DNA from: Kitasatospora sp. MMS16-BH015 | Lineage (GTDB): Bacteria; Actinomycetota; Actinomycetes; Streptomycetales; Streptomycetaceae | Direction: 5' to 3' | Length of the DNA: 64,000 bases | NCBI RefSeq assembly: GCF_002943525.1 | Contig: NZ_CP025394.1 | Location: 4,650,001-4,714,000 of the forward strand | Shown here: one piece after another, positions 8,424 through 17,507 of the stretch | How positions within the stretch are numbered: position 1 is the first letter of the stretch | How the letters are laid out: each line of letters begins with the position of its first letter | Position numbers and translations under genes: made by a program | Notes under the pieces: generated by a model | Seen by the model: only the letters and a program-made list of their open reading frames with translations | The model's database searches: none | Told to the model about the DNA's origin: nothing

Positions 8424-10244
8424 ATGTCAGGCCAGAGGACGGGGTCGTCCGATCACGACGCCGGATGGTGGCGCGACGAGTCGCCGTACCAGGGCGACGC
8501 GCCGCTGCGTGACGACGCGCCCTACTCCTCCTACGGCGCCGTGCCCCGACAGGGCGGCACCCGGGCCGACATCCCCCGCCCGGGCGGCCGGGCCGAGGCC
8601 CGACGGGCCCAGCAGGGCGGCCGACCGGGCAACCCCGGCGGGCCGGGCAACCCCGGCGGGCCGGGCGGCCCCGGCGGACCGGAGAACGGCGGCCGAGCGG
8701 CGGCCCGCGCGGCGGCCGAGCGCGGCAAGAAGAAGAACCGCCGCAAGATCGTGGTCTGGGTGGCCGTGGGCTCGCTGGGGCTGCTGGTCGCCGGTGGCGG
8801 GGCGATCTACTGGAAGCTCAACGGCAACATCAACACCTTCGGCAAGGACGGCCTGAGCGCCGACCGCCCCGACGCCGCCCCGGCCGACGCCAACGGGCAC
8901 ACCCCGATCAACATCCTGCTGATCGGCTCCGACTCGCGCGGCGGCAACAACAAGGACTTCGGCGGCGGCGGCGACGGGGGAGCCCGCTCGGACACCACGA
9001 TCCTGCTGCACGTCTACGCCGACCACAAGCACGCCGTGGGCATCTCCTTCCCCCGCGACGCCCTGGTCACCATCCCCAAGTGCAAGCTGCCCAGCGGGAA
9101 GTGGACCGAAGAGCAGAAGAACACCATGTTCAACTCGGCGTTCTCGGTCGGCGACACCGACCAGGGCAACCCGGCCTGTACCCAGAACACCGTCGAGAAG
9201 CTCACCAACCTCCGGGTGGATCACACGATGGTGGTCAACTTCGAGGGTTTCGCCTCGATGACGGCCGCCGTCGGCGGCGTCGAGGTCTGCATGCCGAACG
9301 CCATCTACGAGGGCGACCTCGACCCCAACCTCGGGCACAAGGGCAAGCAGATCTTCGCCAAGGGCGTGCAGACCGTGGCCGGTCAGCAGGCGCTCGACTA
9401 CGTCCGGCTGCGGCACGGCGTCGGCGACGGCTCGGACATCGGCCGGATGAAGCGTCAGCAGGCCTTCATGTCGGCGCTGATCAAGGACGTCAAGACCAAG
9501 GGCATGAGCCCCACCACGCTGCTCCCGCTGGCCGACGCCGCGACCAAGTCGCTGACCGTCGACGAGGGCCTGGGCTCGGCCCAGAAGCTGCTCTCCTTCG
9601 CGCTGTCGATGAAGGACATCGACCTGCACGACATCAAGTTCGTCACCACCCCGTGGCGCTACGAGGGCCCCCGGGTCGCCCTGGTGCAGCCGGACACCAC
9701 GCAGCTGTTCGCCGCCCTCAAGGCCGACCGCACCCTTGACGGCCAGGACGCCAGCGCGGGCAGCGCCAGCCCCTCGGCCGCCGCCGAGGCATCCTCGGCC
9801 CCGCCGGCCGCCCAGCCGCCCACCCAGGCCGAGGCACCCGCCACGGTCAAGGGCACCGGCATCCGGGTCGGCGTCTACAACGGCACCACCACCCCGGGCC
9901 TGACCACCAAGGCCGCGGCCACCCTCAAGGCCTCCAAGTTCACCGTCTCCACGGTGGGCAACGCGGCCTCGCAGAACCACGCCACCACCGTGATCCAGTA
10001 CGGCCCGGGCGAGAAGGCCGCGGCCCAGTCCGTGGCCGGGCTCTTCCCCGGCGCCACCCTGGAGCCCGCCAAGGCCGCCGGCGTCAGCCTCGTCCTGGGC
10101 AAGGACTACGCCGCAGACAACGGCGGAGCCCCCGCCGCCCCCTCGGCCCCTGCCGCGGCGGCCCCGGGCCCGCTCCCCAGCAGCGTCGCCGCAGCCGCCC
10201 GCTCGGCGGACGACGACCCCTGCTCGAACGTCTCCTACGGGTAA
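8424..10244 (+). CDS. LytR-CpsA-Psr (LCP) family protein with C-terminal LytR_C domain
   Basis: A 606-residue protein. It has a disordered Gly/Pro/Arg-rich cytoplasmic tail (about 1-105), one membrane span (about 109-129), an extracellular LCP catalytic domain, an Ala/Pro/Ser linker and a LytR_C domain (about 475-570, GIRVGVYNGT start). LCP hallmarks are present: INILLIGSDSRGG, ARSDTTILLHV, ISFPRD, and LDYVRLRHGVGDGSDIGRMKRQQ with its conserved Arg residues. LCP enzymes transfer polyprenyl-linked glycopolymers onto peptidoglycan. ATG 8424 is chosen because GAAGGG lies 7 nt upstream. It may work with the preceding wall-anchored gene, but the two are separated by a terminator. Confidence 0.92.
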   Translation: MSGQRTGSSDHDAGWWRDESPYQGDAPLRDDAPYSSYGAVPRQGGTRADIPRPGGRAEARRAQQGGRPGNPGGPGNPGGPGGPGGPENGGRAAARAAAERGKKKNRRKIVVWVAVGSLGLLVAGGGAIYWKLNGNINTFGKDGLSADRPDAAPADANGHTPINILLIGSDSRGGNNKDFGGGGDGGARSDTTILLHVYADHKHAVGISFPRDALVTIPKCKLPSGKWTEEQKNTMFNSAFSVGDTDQGNPACTQNTVEKLTNLRVDHTMVVNFEGFASMTAAVGGVEVCMPNAIYEGDLDPNLGHKGKQIFAKGVQTVAGQQALDYVRLRHGVGDGSDIGRMKRQQAFMSALIKDVKTKGMSPTTLLPLADAATKSLTVDEGLGSAQKLLSFALSMKDIDLHDIKFVTTPWRYEGPRVALVQPDTTQLFAALKADRTLDGQDASAGSASPSAAAEASSAPPAAQPPTQAEAPATVKGTGIRVGVYNGTTTPGLTTKAAATLKASKFTVSTVGNAASQNHATTVIQYGPGEKAAAQSVAGLFPGATLEPAKAAGVSLVLGKDYAADNGGAPAAPSAPAAAAPGPLPSSVAAAARSADDDPCSNVSYG

Positions 10245-10250
10245 CCACCG

Positions 10251-10403
10251 GGGGCGCGGGGAACTGCGCGAGATCGGAAGAAGGGGTCGCTGAGACTCCC
10301 ACTCTGATCCAGTTGCACACACCTAGGGGCGCGAGGAACTGCGCGCAGCGGTAGGCCACAGGCCGGTTGTCTTCCGCCCTCGCGCAGTTCCCCGCGCCCC
10401 TAG
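10251..10403. repeat. Three copies of a GGGGCGCGGGGAACTGCGCG-type intergenic element
   Basis: Copies lie at 10251-10270 (direct), 10323-10345 (direct, one change) and 10381-10403 (inverted). The last two pair over 22 of 23 positions, making a long stem that overlaps the TAG stop of the convergent HAD gene. It therefore probably serves as a bidirectional terminator between the two genes. From memory, this word is abundant in streptomycete intergenic regions. Confidence 0.75.
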
Positions 10404-11251
10404 TGGTTGCCGTAGAGGCGTTCGAGCACGACGGCCACGCCGTCCTCATCGTTGCCGGCCGTCACCTCGTCGGCCACGGCCAACAGCGACGCGTGGGCGT
10501 TGGCCATCGCGACCCCGTGGGCGGCCCAGCCGAACATCGGGACGTCGTTGGGCATGTCGCCGAAGGCGATGGTCTGACGGGCCTTCACGCCGAGGCGGTG
10601 GGCGGCCACGGCCAGGCCGGTGGCCTTGGTCAGGCCGAGCGGGAGCAGCTCGACCACGCCGGGGCCGGCCATCACCACGCCCACCAGGTGGCCGGCGACC
10701 TGGTGCGCGCACTCGGCCAGCTCGTCGTCGCTGAGCCGTGGGTGCTGGATGTAGAGCTTGCTGACCGGCGTGGCCAGCAGGTCACTGCGATCGGTCGGCA
10801 CGATCGGCAGGTCCGAGCCGATCTTCAGCGCGTAGCCGGGCCCGGCGAGCACCGAGCCGTCCAGCCCGTCCTCGCTGGCGGCCACGGCCAGGGTGCCGGT
10901 CTCGGCCTCGATCTTGGCCAGCGCGGTGGCGGCCAGGCGCCTGTCCAGGGTGAGCGAGGTGAGCAGCTTGTGCGCCCCCGCGTCGTATACCTGGGCGCCC
11001 TGGCCGCAGACGGCCAGACCGGTGTAGCCGATCTCGTCGAAGATCGGCCGGGCCCAGGTCGCGCCGCGGCCGGTCACGATGATGTGCACGGCCCCGGCCG
11101 CCTGAGCGGTGGCCAGCGCGGCCCTGGTGCGCTCGGAGACCGTCTCGGCGGTGCTGAGCAGCGTGCCGTCCAGGTCGGTGGCGACCAACCGGTAGGGCAG
11201 CTCGGGGGAGGCCCCCTGGGAGTCGGGGCGGTGCTGGCCGGTGATGCTCAT
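10400..11251 (-). CDS. Cof-type HAD-family phosphatase
   Basis: A 283-residue haloacid-dehalogenase hydrolase. Motif I is VATDLDGTLL, with Asp26 as nucleophile and Asp28 as acid/base. Motif II is IVTGRG, the motif III Lys is in GLTKATGL, and motif IV is GDMPNDVPMF. The large middle cap is of the Cof/YidA kind. Such cytosolic enzymes dephosphorylate sugar phosphates, nucleotides or cofactor intermediates. The start is ATG 11251, with GGGAG upstream on the minus strand. It lies 53 bp downstream of serS in the same orientation, so co-transcription is likely. The stop codon is inside the inverted repeat that closes the region. Confidence 0.88.
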   Translation of the reverse strand: MSITGQHRPDSQGASPELPYRLVATDLDGTLLSTAETVSERTRAALATAQAAGAVHIIVTGRGATWARPIFDEIGYTGLAVCGQGAQVYDAGAHKLLTSLTLDRRLAATALAKIEAETGTLAVAASEDGLDGSVLAGPGYALKIGSDLPIVPTDRSDLLATPVSKLYIQHPRLSDDELAECAHQVAGHLVGVVMAGPGVVELLPLGLTKATGLAVAAHRLGVKARQTIAFGDMPNDVPMFGWAAHGVAMANAHASLLAVADEVTAGNDEDGVAVVLERLYGNH

Positions 11252-11304
11252 CTGGCGTACGTCTCCCAGGGGGTTCTGCTCCGGCGGGGGCCCGCCGGTG
11301 GCGG

Positions 11305-12579
11305 CTACTTGACGGGCTCCAGGACGGTGCGACCGCCGAGGTAGGGGCGAAGCGCCTCGGGCACCAGGACGGAGCCGTCGGCCTGCTGGTGGTTCTCCAG
11401 GACCGCCACGATCACGCGCGGCACGGCGACCAGGGTGCCGTTGAGGGTGGCGAGCGGACGCACGCCGTTCTCGTCGCGCATCCGGATGGAGAGGCGGCGG
11501 GACTGGTACTCGGTGGTGTTCGAGGTGGAGGTGACCTCGCGGTACTTGCCCTGGGTCGGGATCCAGGCCTCGATGTCGAACTTGCGGGCGGCCGAGGCGC
11601 CGAGGTCGCCGGAGGCGACGTCGATCACCCGGTAGGGCAGCTCGAGCGCGGTGAGGAAGTCCTTCTCCCACTGGAGCAGGCGGCGGTGCTCCGCCTCGGC
11701 CTCCTCCGGCGTGGTGTAGACGAACATCTCCACCTTCTCGAACTGGTGCACCCGGATGATGCCGCGGGTGTCCTTGCCGTAGGTGCCCGCCTCGCGGCGG
11801 AAGCAGGAGGAGTAACCGGCGTACCGCAGCGGGAGCTTGTCCGCGTCGATGATCTCGTCCATGTGGTACGCCGCGAGCGGGACCTCGCTGGTACCGACCA
11901 GGTACCGGTCCTCCTCCTCGAGGAAGTACACGTTCTCCGCGGCCTGACCGAGGAAGCCGGTGCCGTCCATCGCGGCCGGGCGGACCAGCGCGGGGGTGAT
12001 CATCGGGATGAAGCCGGCCGCGGTGGCCTGGGCGATCGCCATGTTGACCAGGGCGAGCTCGAGCAGCGCGCCGACGCCGGTCAGGTAGTAGGAGCGCGAA
12101 CCGGCCACCTTGGCGCCGCGCTCGGTGTCGATGGCGCCGAGGATCTGGCCCAGCTCGACGTGGTCCTTGGGCTCGAAGCCCTCGGCCGCGAAATCGCGCG
12201 GGGTGCCGATCTCCTCGAGGGTGAGGAAGTCCTCCTCGCCGCCGACCGGGGCGGCCGGGTCGATCAGGTTGGCCAGCGAGCGGAGCAGGCGGTCGGCCTC
12301 CTCCTTCGCGGCCGACTGCTCGGCGTCGGCGGCCTTCACCTCGGCGGCCAGCTCCTTGGTGCGCAGGAGCAGCGCGGCCTTCTCGTCGCCCTGGGCCTTG
12401 GCGACCTGCTTGCCCAGTGTCTTCTGCTCGTTGCGGAGCTCGTCGAAGCGACTGCCCGACGACCGGCGCCGTTCGTCGGCAGAGAGGAGGGCGTCGACGA
12501 GGTCGACGTCCTCACCACGGACGCGCTGCGAGGCGCGCACTCGGTCGGGGTCCTCACGGAGCAGGCGAAGGTCAATCAC
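11305..12579 (-). CDS. serS: Seryl-tRNA synthetase
   Basis: A 424-residue class II aminoacyl-tRNA synthetase that charges tRNA-Ser. The N-terminal long coiled-coil arm (residues about 1-110, starting MIDLRLLREDPDRV) binds the tRNA extra arm. The catalytic core shows motif 2 FRREAGTYGKDTRGIIRVHQ and motif 3 GTLVAVPRVIVAVLE. Length is normal for the family. The start is GTG 12579, because the family begins at this Met-Ile-Asp-Leu and there is no ribosome site. Instead TAGGCT lies 7 nt upstream, the pattern of a leaderless transcript. Confidence 0.97.
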   Translation of the reverse strand: MIDLRLLREDPDRVRASQRVRGEDVDLVDALLSADERRRSSGSRFDELRNEQKTLGKQVAKAQGDEKAALLLRTKELAAEVKAADAEQSAAKEEADRLLRSLANLIDPAAPVGGEEDFLTLEEIGTPRDFAAEGFEPKDHVELGQILGAIDTERGAKVAGSRSYYLTGVGALLELALVNMAIAQATAAGFIPMITPALVRPAAMDGTGFLGQAAENVYFLEEEDRYLVGTSEVPLAAYHMDEIIDADKLPLRYAGYSSCFRREAGTYGKDTRGIIRVHQFEKVEMFVYTTPEEAEAEHRRLLQWEKDFLTALELPYRVIDVASGDLGASAARKFDIEAWIPTQGKYREVTSTSNTTEYQSRRLSIRMRDENGVRPLATLNGTLVAVPRVIVAVLENHQQADGSVLVPEALRPYLGGRTVLEPVK

Positions 12580-12586
12580 GGGGCCC

Positions 12587-12592
12587 AGCCTA
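12587..12592 (-). promoter_or_regulatory. Likely leaderless -10 box of serS
   Basis: On the minus strand TAGGCT ends 7 nt before the GTG start of serS, and no Shine-Dalgarno sequence is present. In actinomycetes a TAnnnT box at this distance marks leaderless transcription starting at or next to the start codon. Confidence 0.55.
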
Positions 12593-12630
12593 CCGGGGCG
12601 GGGGCCCCGGACCGGAATGGTTTGCCCGCC

Positions 12631-12990
12631 TGTGGACAACCGGCCCGAATCTGTGGATAACCATGGTGGGAATCCGACGCCCAGGGAGTTGTCCACAGGC
12701 TGTGCGGGCGGGCTGTGGAGAGCCGCTGGACCGGGGGAAGAAGTGGCGCGCTACCGAGGAATTGAGGTTTGAAACCTCGATACACCTTCTCAGGTGAGGT
12801 AATTCGCTCACTCGGAACGGTGAAATGGTGGATCCGAGCTGACATTGGTCCGATTGGTGGACCTTGCGGCGCTATCAGATGATCTGACCAGTTCCCCCAA
12901 TGTATATGCCGGTTTGTCGACTCATCCCCAGGGCTGTGGATAACTGTGGGTGGTCACAGCCTGTGGAAAGCGACCCCGGCCTGTGGATGA
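12631..12990. other. Cluster of DnaA-box-like 9-mers in the serS-pheA interval
   Basis: The 510-bp interval between serS and pheA holds no gene. It contains TTGTCCACA (12631-12639 minus, 12689-12697 plus), TTATCCACA (12652-12660 and 12935-12943, minus) and TCATCCACA (12982-12990, minus). Weaker CTGTGG words lie at 12713 and 12961. The actinomycete DnaA consensus is close to TTGTCCACA. An exact 6+1+6 inverted repeat (TCAGAT-G-ATCTGA, 12875-12887) lies in the A/T-richer middle. The cluster resembles a DnaA-titration or regulatory site. It is probably not oriC, since dnaA and dnaN are absent. Confidence 0.6.
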
Positions 12991-13012
12991 ACGGTCACCG
13001 TCCGCCCACCCG

Positions 13013-13038
13013 CCCGGGCGGTGGTTGCACCGCCCGGG
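13013..13038 (-). terminator. Hairpin terminator downstream of pheA
   Basis: CCCGGGCGGTG (13013-13023) pairs perfectly with CACCGCCCGGG (13028-13038) around a 4-nt loop, about 52 bp past the pheA stop codon on the minus strand. There is no T tract. Confidence 0.55.
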
Positions 13039-13089
13039 TGAACTCCGGCGCTGTTACGAAAAGGACCGTTTCGGCCGGGAAATGACCGC

Positions 13090-14025
13090 TCAGAGCTCGC
13101 CGCGACCGTCCAGGCAGCGGGAGAGCCAGTCGGCCGCCGCGCTGAAGTCCTGATCCGAGGTGCCCGGCCGGCGCAGCGAGGACGCCCCCTCGTCGGCCCG
13201 GGGGTAGGAGCCGAGGAAGCGCACCTGCGGGCAGATCCGCTTGAGCCCCATCAGGGCCTCGCTCACCCGCCGCTCGCTGAGGTGCCCCTCGCAGTCGATC
13301 AGGAAGCAGTAGTTGCCGATCCCCTCGCCGGTCGGTCGGGATTCGATCCGCATCAGGTTGATCCCGCGCACCGCGAACTCCTGTAGCAGCTCGAGCAGCG
13401 CACCCGGGTGATCGTCCGGCAGCCAGACCACCATCGAGGTCTTGTCCCGCCCGGTCGGCGAGGAGACCCGGCCCGGGCGGCCGACCAGCACGAACCGGGT
13501 GGTCGCGTTGGCGGCGTCGTGGATGTCGGAGACCAGGACGTCCAGCCCGTACAGCGGTGCGGCGAACTCGCCCGCGAAGGCCCCGTCGAAGCGGCCCTCC
13601 TGCACCAGCCGGGCGCCGTCCGCGTTCGAGGCGGCCGACTCCCAGCGCGAGTCCGGCAGGTTGGCGGCGATCCACTTGCGCACCTGCGGCTGCGCCACCG
13701 GGTGGCTGGTCACCGTCTTGATGTCCGCCAGCGTGGTGCCCGGCCGCACCAGCAGTGCGAAGGTGATCGGCAGCAGCACCTCGCGGTAGATCATCAGCGG
13801 CGACCCGGCGGCCAGTTCGTCACTGGTCGCGGTGACGGCCCCCTCCACCGAGTTCTCCACCGGCACGAACGCCCCACTGGCATCCCCCGCCCGCACCGCG
13901 TCCAGCACCGCCGGCACCGAGGTCAGCGGCACCAGCTCCCGGGTGGCCGCCTCGGGCAGCGTGCGCAGCGCGGCCTCGGTGAAGGTGCCCTCGGGCCCGA
14001 GATAGGTGTAGCGGGTCGCCGACAT
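13090..14025 (-). CDS. pheA: Prephenate dehydratase
   Basis: A 311-residue monofunctional prephenate dehydratase, which decarboxylates and dehydrates prephenate to phenylpyruvate in phenylalanine synthesis. The catalytic domain starts YLGPEGTFTEAAL, with VPVENSVEGAV next and the NATTRFVLVG motif holding the essential Thr-Arg near residue 175. The C-terminal ACT domain (GALLELLQEFAVRGINLMRI, then ESRP) is the usual phenylalanine-feedback module. ATG 14025 gives the normal family N-terminus. It stands upstream of serS on the same strand, but the long DnaA-box interval separates the transcription units. Confidence 0.96.
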   Translation of the reverse strand: MSATRYTYLGPEGTFTEAALRTLPEAATRELVPLTSVPAVLDAVRAGDASGAFVPVENSVEGAVTATSDELAAGSPLMIYREVLLPITFALLVRPGTTLADIKTVTSHPVAQPQVRKWIAANLPDSRWESAASNADGARLVQEGRFDGAFAGEFAAPLYGLDVLVSDIHDAANATTRFVLVGRPGRVSSPTGRDKTSMVVWLPDDHPGALLELLQEFAVRGINLMRIESRPTGEGIGNYCFLIDCEGHLSERRVSEALMGLKRICPQVRFLGSYPRADEGASSLRRPGTSDQDFSAAADWLSRCLDGRGEL

Positions 14026-14101
14026 GCCGCCTCCGTCGCGAAACTGGGTTGGGTGAGCCAGCTTAGACAGCTGCCCGCATAGCGCACCGATAACGTCCGA
14101 A

Positions 14102-14122
14102 GGCCGGGCACCGGGCCCGGCC
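14102..14122 (-). terminator. Weak hairpin downstream of the DyP peroxidase gene
   Basis: GGCCGGG (14102-14108) pairs with CCCGGCC (14116-14122) across a 7-nt loop, 12 bp past the stop codon of the peroxidase gene. This is a modest terminator candidate. Confidence 0.4.
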
Positions 14123-14133
14123 GGGGTCTACAG

Positions 14134-15384
14134 TCACCCCTCCAGCAGCTGCTGCCCCACGTAGCCGCCCGCGGGGGCGGCCGGGGGAACGGCCCAGAGG
14201 CCGCTCGCCTCGTGGCGGAGGAAGCGGGAGAGGCCGTCGCCGCGGGCCAGCCGCTGCTGGACCGGGACGAAGCCGTGGGCCGGGTCGGCCTGGAAGGCCA
14301 GGAAGAGCAGGCCGGCGTCGGGGGTGCCGTCGGGGCGCAGGCCGTCCGCGTAGCTGAAGCCGCGCCGCAGCATCGCCGCCCCGCCGTTGGCCGCCGGGGC
14401 GGCCAGCCGGATGTGGGCGTCCGGGGCGATCGCCAGGGTGCCGTCCGGCCGCTGGGCGGCCAGGTCGGCGGGGGTGTGCTCGGTGCCGCCGGAGAGCGGC
14501 GCACCGTCGGTCTTCCGCCGTCCGATCACCCGCTCCTGACGCTCCCTCGGCAGGTTGTCCCAGTTGTCGAGCAGCATCCGGATCCGCCGCTGCACCAGGT
14601 ACGTGCCGCCGGCCAGCCAGTCCGGTCCGGTCGCGAAGACCAGGCCGTCGAAGCCCGCCGAGCCCGGCTGCGGGTTGTTGGTGCCGTCCAGCTGCCCCAT
14701 CAGGTTGCGGACCGTCAGCGGCTTGCCGGTCGCCCCCGGGGTGCGGCTGAAGCCCGCCATCTGCCAGCGCGGGCGGGCCAGCCCGGCGGCGGCGCGCAGC
14801 AGGGCGCGGTGCGCGTGCCAGGCCACCAGCGCGTCGTCCGCGCCGATCTGCAGCCAGAGGTCGCCGTCGGAGCGGGCCGGGTCCAGCGCGTCCTCGGGGA
14901 AGGCGGGCAGCGGGGTCAGCGCGGCCGGCCGACGGGCCGTCAGCCCGGCCTTGTCGAACAGCGTCGGGCCGAAGCCGAAGGTGACGGTCAGCGAGCAGGG
15001 CCCGGCGTCCGCCGCGACCAGGTCGTCCTCGGGCAGCTCCTCGCCCAGGGTGAGGCGCTCGGCCGTGGCCGACCAGCGGCGCAGCAGCTTCTGCAGCCCG
15101 GCCCGGCCGGCGGCCGGCTCCAGGTCGAACCCGGCCAGCTGTACGGCCGCCTGCTGCGGCTCCAGGATCCCGGCCTGGTGCGGCCCCCGGAAGGCCACCC
15201 CGCGCGCGCCGAGCGCCCCACTGCGACCGTCCCCCGCGAGCGCCCGCCCACCGGCCAGCCCGCCGCCGGCCCCGACGGCCAGCCCGGCGGCGGCCCCGCC
15301 GAGCACGGCCCGCCGGGACACCCTGCGGGCATCGTCCCGTTCGGTGGATCCGCTCGGTGCGGCGGCTGGGGTCGGTCCGGTCAT
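14134..15384 (-). CDS. Tat-exported dye-decolorizing (DyP-type) heme peroxidase
   Basis: A 416-residue protein with a twin-arginine signal (RRVSRRAVLGGAAAG). The DyP fold follows: the GxxDG signature is GQLDGTN at about 230-236, and the C-terminal half carries AHIRLAAP, whose His is the probable proximal heme ligand, and MLRRGFSYADG. DyP peroxidases use hydrogen peroxide to oxidise dyes, phenolics or porphyrins; EfeB-like members are linked to iron uptake. The start codon overlaps the stop of the CopC-CopD gene (ATGA), so the two are translationally coupled. This places an exported heme peroxidase in the copper operon. Confidence 0.92.
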   Translation of the reverse strand: MTGPTPAAAPSGSTERDDARRVSRRAVLGGAAAGLAVGAGGGLAGGRALAGDGRSGALGARGVAFRGPHQAGILEPQQAAVQLAGFDLEPAAGRAGLQKLLRRWSATAERLTLGEELPEDDLVAADAGPCSLTVTFGFGPTLFDKAGLTARRPAALTPLPAFPEDALDPARSDGDLWLQIGADDALVAWHAHRALLRAAAGLARPRWQMAGFSRTPGATGKPLTVRNLMGQLDGTNNPQPGSAGFDGLVFATGPDWLAGGTYLVQRRIRMLLDNWDNLPRERQERVIGRRKTDGAPLSGGTEHTPADLAAQRPDGTLAIAPDAHIRLAAPAANGGAAMLRRGFSYADGLRPDGTPDAGLLFLAFQADPAHGFVPVQQRLARGDGLSRFLRHEASGLWAVPPAAPAGGYVGQQLLEG

Positions 15385-17501
15385 CCGATCGTCACCGGCT
15401 TCACCTGGGTGTCCTGGTCGAAGTCGGAGGAGCGGACCACCACCGAGGCCACCCAGTCGCCGGCCAGCGGGAGTTGGACGGTGCCGCTCCAGCGGCCGGT
15501 GCCGGTGGGCTGGAGGGTGACCGGGAGCGGGCCGAGGTCGCGGTCGGGCAGGGTGAAGGCCACCTGCACCTCGGGCACGGCCACCGGCTTGCCGCTCTCG
15601 TCCGCGATGGTCACCTGCACGGCGTTCTGCCCGGTGGCGGCGGGCCCGAGGGCGACCGTGGCGGTGCCCTTCGAGCCGGGCGTCTTGCCGCCGGTGTTGT
15701 ACGGCAGCTTGAGCTCCACGCTCTTGCCCGGCACGGTGCCGGGCACGTTCGGCGCCGAGGTCGCCTTGGCGGGCCCCGGCCCGTTCCCGGTGGCGGCCAC
15801 CGCCTGGGCCACCCGCCCGGGCGGCGAGTTGGTCAGCATCGTGGTGACCACCAGCACGGCCACCCCGACCCCGGCCTCCACCAGCACCGAGCGCCGCAGC
15901 CCGGCCCGCGCGGGCGTCCCGTCCTGGGCCTTGCGCTGCTTCGCCTTGGCCACCGCCGCCTGCTGCCGCGCCAGCTGCGCGGCCCGGGCGGGATCGGCGG
16001 CGCCGGCTTCCTCGGTCCGCGTGCTCACGGACGGCGACGCCGTCCCGGTCTCCGTGGTGGCTGCCGTGTCCTCGGCGGGGCCGAGCCGGGTCAGCCAGCC
16101 CCGGGAGAACCAGGCCACGCCGACCATCGCGACCACGCAGCCGGTCTTGATCAGCAGCAGGCGGCCGTACTCGGTGCCGGTCAGCGCGCCCCAGGAGCCG
16201 ACGCCGCGCCAGGACTGGTAGACGCCGGTGACCACCAGGACCACCACGGACCAGAACGCGAGCTTGGAGAACAGCTGCACCGCCGCCGTCTCCAGCCCGT
16301 GCCGGAGGCCGACCAGCACGGTGACCAGCCCGCCGAGCCAGAGCGCCATCGCCAGCAGGTGCAGCGCACCCAGCGGCAGCGCCAGCGCGACCTGGATGCC
16401 CACCGAGGCGTGGTCGGCCCCGACCCAGGTGGCCGAGAGGGCGATCGCGAGCACCAGCCCGGCCACCCCCAGCCCGAGCCGCGCCTCCCGCAACGGCCGC
16501 TCGGCGGCCCGCTGCTCCAGCTTCCGCAGCTCGGCCTCCTCCGCCTCCTCGACGGCCCTGCCCGAGGCTTCGCCGGAGCCCACTCCCGGCGCCGGCCGGC
16601 CGGCCCCGCCGTCCCGGGCGCCGCGCCCCCGCGCGCTCCCGTCGGAAGTCCCGTCCCCGGCCTCGTCCGCCGTCCCGTCCGTCCGGTCCGTGCCGTTCGG
16701 CTCCGTCGCCGGCTGCGCGCCGCCCAGCTGGCCGACCAGCAGGGAGAGGAAGACCCCGCCGGCCGCGAGCAGCAGCAGCCGGGCCGAGAGGGCGGTGCCG
16801 ATCCGCTCCTCCAGTGTGGTGCGGACCAGGCTCAGGTCGAGGGCCTGGCCGATGCCGGTGCCGCGTTCGTACGGGCCGCGCAGCAGCAGGACGGCCACCG
16901 TGGCCACCAGCAGGGCGACCCAGCCGGCCATCAGCAGGCGCTGGACCCGGACCACGCCGGCCCCCCGGGGCCAGCAGATCAGCACGAAGGCGGCGGCGCC
17001 GGCCAGCAGCGCGAAGGCCAGGTAGGCGATCACCCGGCCGGTGCCGTAGGCGAAGGCGACCAGCGGGTCGGCCTTGCCGCCGGTGTCGACGGCGGCGGCC
17101 GAGACGGTGGTCGCGGAGGGGGCGCCGATGGAGAAGGTGAAGGCGCCGCCGACGGGGTGGGAGTCCTCGGAGACGGCCCGCCAGGCCACGGTGTAGGTGC
17201 CGTTGGCGAGGCCGGAGTTCAGTTGGACGCGGGCGGTGTCGGCCTTGCCGTCCGCGTGGCCCGGGTTGCCCTGGTCGACCGCCTTGCCGTCGGGGCCGAG
17301 CACCCGGACGGAGTCCGGGGCGAGCGAGACGCCCTCGCTGAAGGTGAGCGTCACGGCGGCGGGCGCCGTCGGCACCACGGCGTTCTGCGACGGGTCGGTG
17401 CTGATCAGCGTGGCGTGGGCGGCGGCGCTGCCGGCGCCGGCCACCAGCAGGATCAGCGCTGCGCCGAGTGCGGCGAGCAGGGCCCCGAGCCTTCTCAACA
17501 T
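15381..17501 (-). CDS. CopC-CopD fusion copper transport protein
   Basis: A 706-residue protein. A signal peptide ends AAA before His29, and the following CopC beta-sandwich (HATLISTDPSQNAVVP, later DSHPVGG) would bind Cu(II) through the N-terminal His and later His residues. An eight-helix CopD membrane domain follows (about 165-520), with a charged Asp/Glu/Arg-rich loop in its middle. The C-terminal extracellular domain of about 130 residues ends VKPVTIG and resembles a YtkA-like fold. Homologues such as Bacillus YcnJ import copper. Six bp separate it from the upstream PCu(A)C gene and four bp overlap the downstream peroxidase gene, so it is mid-operon. Confidence 0.9.
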   Translation of the reverse strand: MLRRLGALLAALGAALILLVAGAGSAAAHATLISTDPSQNAVVPTAPAAVTLTFSEGVSLAPDSVRVLGPDGKAVDQGNPGHADGKADTARVQLNSGLANGTYTVAWRAVSEDSHPVGGAFTFSIGAPSATTVSAAAVDTGGKADPLVAFAYGTGRVIAYLAFALLAGAAAFVLICWPRGAGVVRVQRLLMAGWVALLVATVAVLLLRGPYERGTGIGQALDLSLVRTTLEERIGTALSARLLLLAAGGVFLSLLVGQLGGAQPATEPNGTDRTDGTADEAGDGTSDGSARGRGARDGGAGRPAPGVGSGEASGRAVEEAEEAELRKLEQRAAERPLREARLGLGVAGLVLAIALSATWVGADHASVGIQVALALPLGALHLLAMALWLGGLVTVLVGLRHGLETAAVQLFSKLAFWSVVVLVVTGVYQSWRGVGSWGALTGTEYGRLLLIKTGCVVAMVGVAWFSRGWLTRLGPAEDTAATTETGTASPSVSTRTEEAGAADPARAAQLARQQAAVAKAKQRKAQDGTPARAGLRRSVLVEAGVGVAVLVVTTMLTNSPPGRVAQAVAATGNGPGPAKATSAPNVPGTVPGKSVELKLPYNTGGKTPGSKGTATVALGPAATGQNAVQVTIADESGKPVAVPEVQVAFTLPDRDLGPLPVTLQPTGTGRWSGTVQLPLAGDWVASVVVRSSDFDQDTQVKPVTIG

Positions 17502-17507
17502 GTTCGG

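Noticed and set aside
12580..13089. Chromosomal origin of replication
   Set aside because: The DnaA-like boxes are too few for a streptomycete oriC, and dnaA, dnaN, gyrB and rpmH are absent.
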